64,000 nt of DNA from Areca catechu (GCA_021397845.1 CM038049.1:109832877-109896876); one strand, 5' to 3'; counted from the first letter of the stretch, positions 43,194-56,970 are shown. Made by a program: numbers and translations. The notes: generated from the sequence alone by a model not told the origin.

Positions 43194-43409
43194 GAAGGAG
43201 CCTTCGATCAATTTTAAATTCAATGACCTTCTATCGGCCCTGGCTCCAAATAGGCTTTGATCAGTTTAAGCTTCAAAGATCTTTGATCAGTTCATTGAAG
43301 GAACCTTTGATCAGTTTTAAATTTAATGGCCTTGATTGTCCCTAGCTCCAAGAAGCCTTCGATCGGCCTGAGCCTCAATGATCTTTGATCGGTCCATTGA
43401 TGGAGCCTC
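43194..43409 (+). repeat. 102-bp tandem repeat, left part
   Basis: Two full units (starts 43194 and 43297, GAAGGAGCC / GAAGGAACC) and the first bases of a third (43399), each built from smaller TTTGATCGG-type subrepeats. Interrupted by the solo LTR M inside unit three. Tat-lineage elements often carry such arrays between pol and the 3' LTR, in line with the integrase just upstream. Confidence 0.75.
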
Positions 43410-45795
43410 TATTGGGTTCCTCAAGCTGGGCGTAATGGAAGATCGGGTTTTAAATTTTTTATTTTTGAAACCATAACCGGTCAGAACCCTAAATCCTTGG
43501 ACCACTTGATCATGACAATCAATAAATCTAAACTTTAAGGCTATAGAAGAATACCTGGAGTACTATTATCATTTATTTCCATGAGACACACACGTGTATG
43601 CCCTCCAAAGGTGATCCACACAGGAACCGAACCAAGGAAGCACTCCTATAATAGTTGCTTGTTTGACTGTGACTCCTTTTGGCAGCCTTCTAGACTTATT
43701 CTCTTGTTTGACTCCCTACCCTCCTGTAAGGCACTCTGAGACCTCTCTATAGCCTCTCTCAGATCTTAAATATCCCTTCTATTTTTCTTCCTAGGCCCTT
43801 ATCTTAAAAGACTAGCCTTGTCTTGAAAGAACAAGCCTTATCTTAAAAAAGACAAACCTTGTCTTAAAGGGGAGGGAGAGCAAATAGCAGGTTGGAGTAT
43901 TTGGATGAAAAAGAGTACTTTGGCATCAGATCATCAATGCCTATATATAGAGGGGAATGGGGCACCTGATATATCCATTCATCAGCCATCTGATAAGACT
44001 CTTTAATCATAAAGAGTCTTATTAATGGAAAGACATATCATGATAACACCCATTCATGCACCAAGAGACATATAAGTGTCTCTTGGTTTTTCTAGCCAAT
44101 TTTTCTTTCTGCCACATGGCATTAACCAGTTGCAGAAAAGCTAAGGGGCATGAAATGAGAAAGGAAGCATCAGAAAAAATTAATCGACTTAAAGTAGAAG
44201 GACTCTGCTTTTCATATTGGTGCCAACAATGAAGGGATGCGTCCCTTCATTGTGCGCGTTCCAATTTCATGCCAATTACCACCTATTGACCGGTCAAACC
44301 ATAGTAGAGGGGCATGGAGATAAGGTAAGAGTCCTTTAGGATTAATATGAGATTCATGATTGATCTGTAGAAGGACTCTTGGTCCTTCTGCATGCTCATA
44401 GTATGCGTGAAAGCATTATGGCACCCAAGAGTCCATGCCAACATGGACTCTTTCATAAATCCAAGATAAGTCCCAATATAATCCAGATAAATACTGGATT
44501 AGGCTACCCCACTTAGGACTCTAACCAAAATAAATTCCACTTAAATTGGTTAGCCCAAATAATAAACAAACAAACCCAATCCAATTAGGTTAGGAGTTAA
44601 GCTAGCCAATGTATGCTAGTATATTAATTAGCTAGCCAATTAGGATCCCATGACCCTAATAAAAATATAATTGACTTTCTTGGCCAATTACCTAATGTGT
44701 GTGACCCTTTGGACTCCACATCTAGCTAGCAGTAGGTCTAGGTCCAAACCAATTCGATCCAATCAAAACCAATTTGACCTAATTAGGTCAAATTGAGTTG
44801 ACCTAAGTTGCTAATTTGGACCAGCTTTCGAATTGACTCATGAATCCAATCAATTTGATTCATGAAAACTCACAAGACATGATTGAATCTAGCAATGTGT
44901 CATGCCTACCCGAAAGATGAGAAATTTGATAAAAATTATCAAAATACCCTTCAGTAAAAAGTTACCATGCAATTCAATCCTTTGATCTTCCTTTATCCCG
45001 ATTAAGTGATGGGCGTGGATAAATGTCAAACCCTAGTACTCAATCCTTTCAAATCTCAATTCGATAATGAAGACTTGATCGATAAAAGATTAGAAACCCT
45101 ATCTAATCTTATCATGCTTTGATCAAAGACTTCCTGAGTCATCATTCGAAGAGATTTCATGGGATAAGTCCTCCTCTTACTAGGAGTGATCGATTCCTTA
45201 TTAACCCACTCACATCCTTCATACACAATCCACCAAATCCGAGAACATCCCGTACATGACTCATTGTCATGAGTGAGTATGAACTAAAATATGGCTTCAT
45301 GTGCATAAGGAACCATGATGATCTCAGGTCTAAGGATCACTTGCATAACTCCCATTATAAGAACCATCTTTTAACAAGTAGTAAGACTTTCATAAGATGT
45401 TCTCAATGCAAATCAGCCCAGTGAACTCATACACTTATAAGCACCCACATCCTTGTATTAGTGTCCCTACATAGTAGCTATGAGACCAACCACCCTCCCT
45501 TTGAGCATACATAGGATGTCCTAGTCTTTCCAGAAATATCGATCCCCAAATCGATAATCCAATGACTAGAGATATTTTAGATTAGGATTTATAAGAACTT
45601 AGGTCTAACTGTTATGATCTCCATCATAACCCTGATTCCATTATCCTAACCTATGGGGTTCATCATAATCTTAGATAAGATACAGCAGTATGATGAATCA
45701 ACAGATGCCTTTTATTGAGAAATAATATCATACATGAGTTGGAAGATCATAAAAATGCCCTTGTAAAGATTGTCTTTTAGGGCATTATTCTTTCA
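43410..45795 (-). mobile_element. Solo LTR M, related to the LTR of copia F
   Basis: 2386 bp between GCCTC (43405-43409) and GCCTT (45796-45800) within a tandem repeat whose other units read GCCTT or ACCTT there, so one side mutated. The minus-strand start is TGAAAGAATAATGCC; compare TGATAGAAAAATGCC in F. Long stretches (43580-43700, 43960-44250, 44880-45790) match the F LTR. The minus-strand TATA near 43940-43950 and the inverted repeat GAAGGGATGCGTCCCTTC (44231-44248) correspond to F. No internal sequence, so a product of LTR-LTR recombination. Confidence 0.8.
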
Positions 45796-45999
45796 GCCTT
45801 TGATCGGCTTTAAATTCAATAGCCTTCGATCGGCCCTAGCTTTAAATGATCTTTGATCGACCTAAGCCTCAATGACTTTTGATCGGTCCATTGAAGGATC
45901 CTTTGATCAGCTTTAAACTCAACAGCCTTTAATTGACCCTAGCTCCAAATAGCCTTTGATCGACTTGAGCCTCGACAACCTTTGATTGGCCTTACAAAG
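45796..45999 (+). repeat. 102-bp tandem repeat, right part
   Basis: Completes unit three (from GCCTTTGATCGG) and gives a fourth unit from 45893 (GAAGGATCC). Continues 43194-43409 across the LTR M insertion. The array fades after about 45999. Confidence 0.75.
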
Positions 46000-46199
46000 G
46001 AGTTCTGTCGATTTTAAATCTAGGAATTCTTGTTTGACTCTATAACAACCTACGTTTGGCTTATTTAATCTAATAATGATGACCTATGGTCCATGATTAG
46101 TAAAGGTTTAGGAAAGAACCTTTAATCAGTTCAGCTAGTAAAGGTCTCAACACATGATTGATGGACGATCATCTGACCACTTTGAAGGATTTACTGGTA
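46000..46199. other. No recognisable feature
   Basis: AT-rich, no long frame and no clear repeat; probably the tail of the Tat-type element. Confidence 0.4.
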
Positions 46200-48223
46200 G
46201 TAGCATGCTGAAAACAAGGTTTCTAAAATCTTGGCAAAAGCAATTTTTCAAAATAAATTTATATAAGCATGCAAAAATTATTTAAAATAATATCTAAGGA
46301 TCTATCTAACACGCTGATTACAAATTCATCATATAAAATCAGATCTAAAAATAAAATAAATCAGGAAAGTTAAATCAACTTGCCTTGTTTGCTATCCTCC
46401 TTCTTCAACCATGATCAAATCGATGAATTGTTGGGATTGCAGTCGGAGCCATGCAAGTGCCGGCCTCTATTGGTATCTACATAGGGATGATGCTTATCAA
46501 CTCTCCAAGGCCCCTGGAGTGCTAGCTCCTTGTAGGTCTCTCTTCTGGCTTGGATCCCAAACCTCTTTTGAGACATTCTCAAAGAAACTAGGCAGCAACC
46601 CCTGCAGCCTTCTCCTGAACCTTCACAAAATTAATCGAGACCTTTCATTGGACACCTTAGAAAGGAAGAACCCTTTCTTCTCCCTTTTTCCTCTCTCTCT
46701 CTACCCTCGGATTTATCAGAGTTATGGCATGGGCTCAATGGAAGGAAGAAAAGAAATGCGATAGATGGATGAGGGTTGTGGGATATTGCAATCATAAAAA
46801 AAATGCATGCAAACCTCCTTTTTTTCATATATTTGTTGCACAAACTTCTTAACCTATTTCATATATCCACACATCAATGAGATAACATCTTATCTAATCA
46901 AAAATTGATTCGAAATCAAATGCAAGTGGGCATGACAAGGAGTTTGAAAAAATTTGCTGCAAGATGAGAAAATGTGTGCATGAGTTTTTTTTTAAGATGT
47001 TTTGTCACACAAAGCTAAGTTCCTTTCCTACTTCATGATGCCAACTCTAGATAAGGCTTCATCAATATCCAGATAAGAGTCATCCTTATCTTGAATAAAA
47101 ATAAAGTGGGTAATAAGGAGTATTGGCATGAAGAAAACAGGATAAGAACTTCTTTGGTCGGTCAATCATAAAATAAATTGTTTTGTTGAACAAAAATAGA
47201 TCTCATGACCCCTTAGAGATGAGACTCCTTCTCATGGAAGTCTCTATCAAATAAGACTCCATCTTATCTGAAAAGAATTTAAATGGAAAAACAAAGTGGG
47301 CGATAATAGGAGTCTTGGCATGGAGAAGGGAAGAAAGAAATTGCGCATGCCATCACAAAACTGATCAAATCATGAAACAAATAAATATTTTTCACACCAT
47401 TTAGACAAATCTTAGGACTAATCCAATTAGGTTAGGTGTTCTATTTTAACTAGATTTAATTTGAAACAAATTGAATCGAATTCAAACCCGATTCGAATTA
47501 AATTTGAAAATGATGATAATCCTATTCATAATAAGATTTGGAATCCTAATCCAACTAGAATTCTTAAATATAATTAAATTAAATCAAATTGCAACTCTTG
47601 CATTAAGTTCCTAATGCCAAAATTAGTAGTTGCCAGAATTAACAAGTGTTAAAATTGGTAGGTATCAAAAATAACAAGTACCAAAATTAGCAAGTACCCA
47701 AATTAGAAACTACAAAATTTGTAACCTTTACAAAATTAGTAGTTACTAAATTTGATCCAAGCCTTGATTACGTCAAACACTTACTATGCATGACCCATTA
47801 AGTTCTATTCTATCTGGTAGTGAGATATACTATGATCTCTATCATAGTATCATCGAAATATTTTCGATAGACCAGAACTTTTCTAGCTCAACCCTAAAAT
47901 AGATCATTAATCCGAAAATAATCCAAGTGAGTTCCCACAATTCACAAATGATACCTAATAGTATGTAGTGGCAACCTAGCAGAATAAAAGGATGAACCAT
48001 TAAGTGTAGTTCCTGTGTAATCAAGTTCTATATTGAAAATCTTGCTATGATGCAGGTCATGGATTCTTGTCAAATTCTAAACATCCATCACATGCTAGAC
48101 TTAATCAACTCGAGCCCAATCAAGATTTTCATGAAAACTCCTTTTTATTATTATGGTACTGTGACCATAGACTCAAAAACTTAGCCTTTTAGGTTGCATA
48201 GGACTATTCATCTACTACCAAGG
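46200..48223 (-). repeat. Copia-type LTR fragment, cut by copia G
   Basis: Diverged homology to 48250-50000 (for example the TTCTATTCTATCTGGTAGTGA segment at 47800-47825 against 49493-49510, and the repeated ACCAAAATTAGCAAGTACC patch near 47680). Ends abruptly at 48223 where the LTR of G begins with TG, so G probably inserted in this older relative. The left boundary is unclear. The open frame at 46411-46764 has no recognised motif. Confidence 0.55.
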
Positions 48224-50471
48224 TGTTAGGATTCATTCAAAGATTACTAGAATGTAGAATTAGGTTCCAAATCATAGATGCAACGAAAGCAAAGATCATT
48301 CAAAATAATTTTAATAATCATACTGATTTAAAATTAAATTATAAATCATTTATTTAACCTTCTAATATGCTGAATAATAGTAATATCAAATCTAAAATCT
48401 TATAAAATTATTAGATAAATAATCCATTTACCTAGATCGCATAACTCCCTCTTCTAATACTGGATCTATCGAATCAATCGAATCTTTCAAGATTCGTCAT
48501 AGCTGCACACGTGCCTTGCCTCTATTGATATCCATGCAAAGCTTTCCTCACAAAGTTACCAAGATCCCTAGACTGCTAAATCCTTGTAGGTCATTCTTCA
48601 AGCATAGAGACTGACCTTCTACTTCTAGTCTAAACAGAACTCAACAGTCTTCTCTTCTTTTCTCTCAAGAAGTTAAATACCAATGAATAAAAAGTATTTT
48701 TCTGATGTTAATTCATGGAAACTCTCACCTCTTAGCTTTATATAAAGATATCATACTCTATTTTTCATGAGAAAAAAACTTGGACAAATTTTGAAAAAGA
48801 TATATGTCTGAATTAATTCTATGTAGTCTAGTTTTTGTACATCTTAAAAACCATGAAAATTTTCTTCAAAAATGCCTCTTAAAAATCTAGATAAAATTGA
48901 TTTCTTATTTAATTTGATCAAACTTCAAATCAAGATAAGAATCCAATTTTAGCTAGCAAGAGAGAGTCCCAAATGAGAAAGAGTGGTGCCAACTTGGTGC
49001 CTCCCTCTTCTCACCCCACGTGATAAAAGGAGCACATTTTTAAGCCCTCCTCTTGGTTTCTGCTTAAGAAAAGAGAGAGAAACCCAGTCAACTGGGTCTC
49101 CAAACTGTTGATCAATTTTAACTAATTTTTGACTAAGTTTGAAACCATTTTCACACTGGATTCAACTAAAATCAAAAAAGGTTGTTGACTTGATTTGAAT
49201 AGGTCAAAAATTCAAGTCAAACTTAAATTACCAATCCAGTAAACTTTAAATAAAATTAATAATAATTAAATCAAATTTAATTAAATCAAATAATAAAATA
49301 AAAAATTATTGAAATATTTGTAAATAGATCCTTTAAGAAAAAATTAGTAAATAGTGAAATTAGCTAGTGCTGATTGCAGCAAGTGCCAAAATTGGCAGGT
49401 ACCAAAATTAGTAGGTACTAAATATGAACTCTTACATAGATCCATGCTTATGGTTAGGTCAACTCCTATTGTGTATGACCCCTTATGTTCTATTCTATCT
49501 GGTAGTAAGATATACTACAATCTCTATCATAATATCATCACAACTCTTCTGATGGATTGAAATAATTTTAGCTCAACCCTAACTTGGATTGTTGATCCAA
49601 AAATGATCATAGTGAACTCTTACTATCCACCAATGATACCTAGAGTATATAGTGGCAATCTAGTAGAATGAAAATGAATCCCTAGGTATAGTTATTGTGT
49701 AATCAAATTTCTCTATCAAAAATTCCGACAAGATGTAGATCATAAAAACTTGTCAAACCCTAAGCATCCATCATTTGTCAAAGTTAATTATCTTGAGTCC
49801 AATTATGATTTCCATGAAAACTCTTTTTCAATATCACACTACCATGGCCACAAATTCAAGGACCAAGTCAATTAGCTTATACAGGATTATACCTTAACTA
49901 TTGAGACCTATAGATCCCATATAAGTGAAACCCCACTCCTATATTGAAGCTACTATTGCCAATGAATATCACAAGGTTCCGAATGGCTAGGGACCATGTT
50001 AATATGCTATCAAACTATAGCAACCTCACTATAAATAGTTAAGACATCACAGGTAAAGAAATTTCTTATATAACAACAGCATTGGAGAAGTCACTAATAA
50101 GTGAGTAGATATCTATATGACTTCTCAAACTTAGTCACCCTTAGTGCCGTTGTTCACTAACAACCATTTGCACTCTCATTCTAGTAACTCTAAATTATAG
50201 ACTTAAGACTTGTTTACCTAGAAGAAGGTGATCATGCACTGATCTTGATGAATCGATCACCATTTTCATGATGATCCAATGATCAAGAGCTTTTAGGAGT
50301 TAATTTATAATGATACATGTCTTAACTCCATGGATAATTCATAAACACATTATATATGTATGAAAAGAATAAAGTCCAATTTTATTGATTTCAATAAATT
50401 AAGTATAAAATTATATCTTAAAAAGGTTACAACATATCATGCCAACATGGCTCTAGGGCATACATCTAATA
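48224..50471 (-). repeat. 3' LTR of copia G
   Basis: Plus-strand TGTTAGGATTC start; the right end TACATCTAATA gives a minus-strand start TATTAGATGTATGCCC, one base off the usual TGTTAGATGTATGCCC of SIRE-like copia LTRs. Beside it is a purine-rich AATGAGGGAT on minus (50472-50481), the likely polypurine tract. 2248 bp, no coding sequence. Confidence 0.65.
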
Positions 50472-52163
50472 ATCCCTCATTTACACTAAAGTCAATTGGC
50501 CATATATCTAAGTCCCATCCTCTCAAGGTGGACTTTAATCTTCTATTAGCTCAACTATTTCATCAGTGGGTTTGCCATGTTATCCATAGAGTCTACTCTT
50601 TACACCTCGATGTACTTTTTTTGAAATAGTCGCGTATGATATGAAACTGCAACTCGATGTGCTTAGACTTCTAGCGAGACCTAGGTTCCTTAGCAAGGGC
50701 TATGGTACTATTATTGTCACAGTATAAAGGGATGGCAGTTGATGACATCACCCCAAGGTCCATAGTAAGTTTTTTATACCAGAAAGCTTCCTTTGTAGCT
50801 TCAGAAGCGGCGATGTACTCAGCCTCCATAGTAGAATCAATAATTTGGAACTTTTATAGCTAGTAGAATCATCATTAGATAGAAACACACATCTTAATAT
50901 AGACCTTCTATCATCAGGATCAAATATAAAGTCTGAATCTGTGTATTCTTCTACCCATAAATCAGGACTCCTCCGAAGATCAAAAATAAATCCTTAGTTC
51001 TTATTAAGTGCTTGAGGATATTCTTTACAGCAATCTAGTGCTCTTCGCCTAAATTCAACTAATACCTACTCATGACACTCATAGCAAGGGCAATATCAAG
51101 TCGAGTACATCATATGGCATACATGAGGCTCCCAATCACTGGAGTATATGGGATCTTACTCATGCACTGTATCTCTTCAGGTATGCTAAGACACATCTTC
51201 TTGAAGAGACATATTTCATGCCAAAGGGATAATAATCCCCTCTTAGAGTTCTCTATGCTAAATCTTTTCAGCACTTTCTCTATGTATAATTTCTATAAGG
51301 GCCAAGCATCCTATTCAGTCTATCTCTATGGACCTTAATTCCTAAAATATAAGATACTTCATCTAGGTCTTTCATAGAGAATTCTTTAGACAACCAATTT
51401 TTTAATCAAAGTTAACATGAAAATATCATTACCAATTAGGAAGAAGTCATCCATGTATAATATGAAGAATGTCACAGCCCTCCCACTGACCTTCTTGTAT
51501 ATACAAGGCTCCTTATTCTTGATGAAATCAAATGATTTGATCACATCATTGAAATGAGTATTCCAACTCCGATAAGCTTTCTTTAATTCATAAATGGATC
51601 AATGTAGCTTGCAATCCTTGTGATCTTTATCACTAGAAGTGAAATCCAAAGGCTAGTCCATATAGATATCTTTCTCGAGAAATCCATTAAGGAATGTAGT
51701 TTTCACATCCATCTGCCATATTTCATAATCTTGAAATGCTGCAATGACAAGCAGTATATGAATGGATTTCAACATAGCTATTAGTGAAAAAGAATCTTCA
51801 TAGTCAATGCCTTCTTGCTGATTATACCTTTGTGCACCAACCAAATTTTATAGGTCTCTACCTTACCATCTACACCTATCTTTCTTTTGTAGATTCATGT
51901 GCATCCAATGGATAAAATATCTTTTGGTGGATCCACTAAGGTCTAGACTTGGTTCGAGTGCATCAAGTCAATTCTTGACTTCATAGTACTCAACCATTTA
52001 TTGGAGTCACTGTCTGACATTACCTCGTTATAGATTTTTGGATCAACTATTTGATCCTCATCTTTCATGAGAAACATTTCATTTACATCCTCTATAAGAA
52101 TATCCAAGTACCTTTCAAGAGGATGAAAAATTTTGGTAGACCTATGAGGTGGAAAAGGTGGAG
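50472..52163 (-). pseudogene. Copia G reverse transcriptase and RNase H (broken)
   Basis: RT: NEVMSDSDSNKWLSTMKS and MHSNQV (51943-52050), YNQQEGIDYEDSFS and WQMDVKTTFLNGFLEKDIYM (51653-51830), and YMDDFF-like sequence near 51440. RNase H: TMEAEYIAASEATK (about 50785-50830) and a degraded NMANPL segment near 50570. Stops and shifts throughout. Confidence 0.8.
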
Positions 52164-52168
52164 CTATA

Positions 52169-54651
52169 TGATGGGATTCTCCCAGGATGCCGGGAGTCAT
52201 GCAGCATGCGAAAGTGAATTTCAAAATAAAAATTCTAAGCATGAAACCCTAATTGGCAAGAAAACCCTAATTTCCAGGAACCCCTCATGCAATACCAATC
52301 AATGAAACATAAATGAAGTCAGAATACATACCTGAATCGCTGAAATCCAATCCTTTTCACGAGGCTCACAAGTGCAAGCCCTCCAATAGTGATTCACATG
52401 AGAATGGTACCAAGGAAGAATCCCTACCGGGGTTGCTTGCTTCAACAAGACTCTTTTATCAACCTTTTGACCTTTGACCACTGTAGAAACCTTGTCCTAC
52501 TGTAGGGCTCTCTGGACACAGTCCTAAACCACTCTTAGTTTTAGGACAACCCTCCTCTAGGACCCCTTAGGCTTATGTCCTAAAACTAAGCCTTGTCTTA
52601 GTAGAAAAGACCTTGTCTTAAAAAGATAAGTCTTATCCTAAAGTAAGAAGGAGGGAGGGAGAAGTGGAAGAACACTCAGAATATCTTTACGGTGAACAAG
52701 ATTATCTGAAACTCATATCACCACCCCTATTTATAGTTTTAACAGGGGTGTGTGATATGTCCTCAAACAGGTTATCAAATATGATTTTTCAAGACTGAAA
52801 AATCATATCCAATATGTCTCCTTATGCACCAAAAGACATATTGGCATCCATCCATTTTCCTGGACAATCTGTGACTTGCCACATGGCAAGTACCGGTCCC
52901 TAGGAAGCCAAGAGGTGCCTCTTCAATCTCCAAACATCGAAGAATATGAAGAGTCCTGAAAGTAGAAGAACTTTGCTTCAGGGCGCGCGCCACATGAAGA
53001 GACGCATCTCTTCATGCATGCTTTTGCTTCCATCCCTTTTTCACGCCATTTCAGAAAGGGCCTTGACCAGTCAAACATATCCAAGAGGCATGGGATAAGA
53101 TGAGAAGGTGCCCTCTAAAATGAAACACTCCAGTATTTCATTTGCAGAAGGACTCTTGTCCTTCTACGTGCACCTTCATCTCCCACATGCGCTGAGAGGT
53201 GCCAAGAGTCCCTTTTTTTCTTGGTCAATTTTATCCATACCCCATGCAACCTTTGATTAGTCAAAGCATATGCAATATGGGTGTTAAAAAAAAGAGAATT
53301 AAGTCCTCTTTCCATCCATATAAATATTTTTCAGATCAGAAGACTATAGACTCTCCTAGGCCTTTTTGAATGCCAAGGTGTCATTTTGGCATCTAGAGTC
53401 CCAACTCAAATGGACTCTTCAATAAGACATCCAAAATATCAAAATAAAATCAGATCAAGCTCTGATTTGGCAATCCCCACTTAGGATCCAACCTAATTTA
53501 GGTTTTCCTTAATTAGGTTAGCCTAATTAGCAAGCAACCGTACCCAATCCAATTGGGTTAGGAATTGGGTTAGCCTACATATGCTAGTATGCAATCTAGC
53601 TAACCAATTAGGATCCCATGACCCTAATTAAATCATGAGTGACTTCCTTGGCCAACTCTCTATTGTGTGTGACCCATTACCATTGGATTCCACATCTAGC
53701 CATCAGTAGGTTTAGGTTTGAACCAATTCGATCCGATCAAACCCGATTGACCTAATTAGGTTAAATCGGCTTACCTAATTATCCAATTCGAATCACACAT
53801 CGAATTGACTCAGAAACCAATCCAATTGGTTCATGAAAACCCAAAAGACAAGATTGACATCTAGCAACGTGTCATGCCTACCCGGAAGATGAAATATTTG
53901 ATGGAAATTATCAAAATACCCTTCAGTAGTAAGTTACCATGTAATTCAATCTTTTGATCTCCCATTATCCCGATTAAGTGATGGGTATGGATAAATGTCA
54001 AACCCTAACACTTAATCATATCGAATCTCAGCTCGATCATGAGGACTCAGCTGATGACTGATTAGAAGCCACTTCTAATCTCATCCCACTTTGCAAAGAT
54101 TCCTTGAGTCACTTATCAAAGAGATTACACGGGATAACATATCCTCTTACCAGGATTGATCAATTCCTTGTTGGTCCACTCACATCCTTCGTACACCTTC
54201 CACCATACCCAGAACACCCCGTACATGTCATAATGCCATGAATGAGTATGAACCAAAGTATGGCTTAGTGTGCAAAAGGAACCATGGTGACCTCAGGTCT
54301 GAAGATTACATGCACAACTTCAACTCTATGACCTATCTTTTGACAAGGAGTAAGACTTCCATAAGATAGTCCCGGTGCAGATCAGTTCAGTGTACTCATA
54401 CCCTGATGAACACCCTTATCCTTGTATTAGTGTCTCTACACAAGTAGTTGTGAGATCAACCACCCTCATCAACTGAGTATACATAGGATAAGCTAGTCTT
54501 TCCAGATCATCGATCCCCGAATCGATGGTCCAATGACTAGTAACATTCTAGATTAGGGTTGATAGGAATTAGGTCTCACTGTTATTTTATCATAACCCTA
54601 ATTCCATTTCCCTGCTCTATGGGGTTTATCATAGTCAAAAACATGACACAG
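52169..54651 (-). repeat. 3' LTR of copia F (one end lost)
   Basis: Starts TGATGGGATTC; follows the 5' LTR up to about 54645 and then jumps into RT sequence, so the terminal 120-130 bp (the U3 start) are missing. It has about 700 bp (53040-53750) absent from the 5' LTR. TATA box TATAAATAGG on minus at 52726-52735; inverted repeat GAAGAGACGCATCTCTTC at 52996-53013. Confidence 0.8.
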
Positions 54652-56970
54652 CATTCCTAATGATCAGTATGTCATCCACATACAAAACTAAGAAAACAAT
54701 AGCACTCCCACTTGTCTTCTTATACACACATGGTTCATCCATATTTTTGATAAAACCAAATCCTTTGATTGTTTCATCAAAATGGATGTTCCAACTCCTC
54801 GATGCTTGCTTAAGTCCATAAATGGATTTCTTTAACTTTCATACCTGGTTTGGTCTCCCACTTGAGATAAACCCCTCTGGTTATGACATATAGACTTCTT
54901 CCTCAAGGTTTCCATTGAGAAAAGCAGTCTTTACATCCATTTGCCAGATCTCATAGTCATGGTATGCTGCTATTACAAGTAATATCTGAATGGACTTGAG
55001 CATGGCTACTGGAGAAAAAGTTTCATCATAGACTATACCATGTTTTTGTCTGAAACCTTTTGCTACCAGTCTAGCCTTGTAGGTCTCAACTTGACCATCT
55101 GCTCCAATCTTCTTCTTGAAGACCCATTTACACCCAATTGGGTTACTTCCTTCAGGTGGATCTACTAGAGTCCAAACTTGATTGGAATACATGGAGTCCA
55201 TTTCAAATTTCATGGCACCAAGCCATTTGTCTGAGTCTTTACTCTCGATAACTTCCAAATAGGTCACAGGATCATCATCCTGTATGATACTGGCTTCATT
55301 ATCATCCCCGATGACAAATCAATATCTGAGAGGTGCTCCCCACACCCTCCCTGACCTTCGGAGAGGAGGTGTGTATTGTGGTTGTTCTTGATCTATAAAA
55401 ACCTCTGGTTGAGGAACTTCACTTGAAGGCTCATCGGTTTGTTGGTCTTGTTCTTCACATAACTCAAGTGAAGAACCACTACATCCTTCTTGGATAAACT
55501 CTAGTTCCAAGAATGTAGCATGCCTACTGATAATTATCTTTTGTTCAGTAGTATTATAAAAGAGGTATCCTATACCTACTTTTTGGTAACCAACAAATCT
55601 ACACTTGTCAGCCCTAGCACTTAACTTATGTCCAAAGTTATTCTTGACATAAGCATGGCAACCCCAAATCTTTAAGTACTTAAGACTTGGTCTTTTACCA
55701 TTTCATAACTCAAATGGAGTGATACTGACTTAGATAGAACCAGCAGTCTCCAAGGCATGTCCCCAGAAGGAAATGGGAAGATCTATGAAGCTCATCATGG
55801 ACCTCACCATGTCCAATAAGGTGCAATTTCTCCTTTCTGCCACTCCATTTAACTGGGGTGTATAAGGAGGGGTCCATTCAGAAATAATGCCTTTGTCATT
55901 AAGATGGTTCAAAAACTCACTAGACAAGTATTCCCCTCCTCGATCAAACCGAAGAGCTTTAATACTAAGTCCAGTTTGTCTTTCAACCATACTCTGATAT
56001 TCTTTAAACTTATCAAAGGCTTCGGACTTGTGCTTCATAAGATACACATAACCGAACCTTGATAAATCATCAATAAAAGTGATGAAATAAGAATATCCTC
56101 CTCTGGCGTGAGTTGACATAGGTCCACACACATTAGTATGTACAAGACCTAACAATTCAGTTGCCCTTTCTCCATATCCAGTGAATGGAGACTTGGTCAT
56201 TTTTTCTTTGAGGCAAGACTCACAAGTTCCTAATGATTGAAAATCATCGGGGTCAAAGTAATCCTCTTTGACTAACTTGTTTATCCTTGACTCGCTGATA
56301 TGACCTAACCGGCAATGCCAGAGATATGTGACATTGATATTATCTTTTTTTCTCTTCTTGTCATCTACAAGAAGTATTTCATCATTGAATACTAAAGTAA
56401 GAAGACCATTCATAAAGCAACCATGCCCAAATATTGTATAACTATGAAGAATAGAGCAGCCACTGCTCTTTAAACTTATTTCATATCCTTGTTGTAACAA
56501 CAAGGGTATAGAAATAATATGTTTTACAATATTTGGCACATAGTAGCATTTTTCCAACCTTATGATATTATCCGAAGGTAATAACAGAAGATAGGTGCCC
56601 CAGCTTCAGCATATATGGGTTCTCTACTTGTCCCATATAATTTGAAGTCACCTTTCTTCAAATTTCTAATTATGTGGAGTCCTTGTAAATATTTATAAAT
56701 ATGTGATCCACATGCGGTATCCAATACCCATGAATTAGAAATAGATTCACTCAATGATAAATTGGTTTGTATCATGTACAAACCCCTAGATGCACCACTT
56801 GCATCTAGCTTCAAATTTGTAAGACAAATCTTGCAATCCTTCTTCCAATGCCCAAACATGCTGTAATGGAAACAGGCTCCATCAGCCTTCTTCCTCAACC
56901 TGTCCATATAATTTGTATTGGTTAACTTATTAGCATCCAAGATGCCATGCAATGATAAATTTGAAGCCAT
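54652..56970 (-). pseudogene. Copia F gag remnant, protease, integrase, partial RT
   Basis: Gag starts at ATG 56970 (MASNLSLHGILDANKLTNTN) but jumps after about 23 residues to a degenerate knuckle (CFHYSMFGHWKKDC, second Cys replaced by Tyr); the capsid region is deleted. Protease WVLDTACGSH (about 56720). Integrase 55730-56557: LWHCRLGHISESR, CESCLKEKM, VHTNVCGPM with FITFIDDLSR, DRGGEYLSSEF and NGVAERRN, with most catalytic residues readable. Then the proline-rich linker PLRRSGRVW (55319-55510) and RT to WQMDVKTAFLNGNLEEEVYM and the VDD region near 54670, where it is cut by the deletion. Few stops; better kept than G. Confidence 0.85.

Noticed and set aside
44880..45795. A separate LTR element inside LTR M
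   Set aside because: The stretch aligns with the end of the F LTR and lies in the same order, so it is part of M.
43194..45999. CRISPR-like array
   Set aside because: Plant nuclear context, units of about 102 bp without unique spacers; it is an ordinary tandem repeat.
46411..46764. 117-codon plus-strand frame
   Set aside because: Within an LTR-like fragment, antisense to the element, no motif, and not conserved in the related stretch near 48500.
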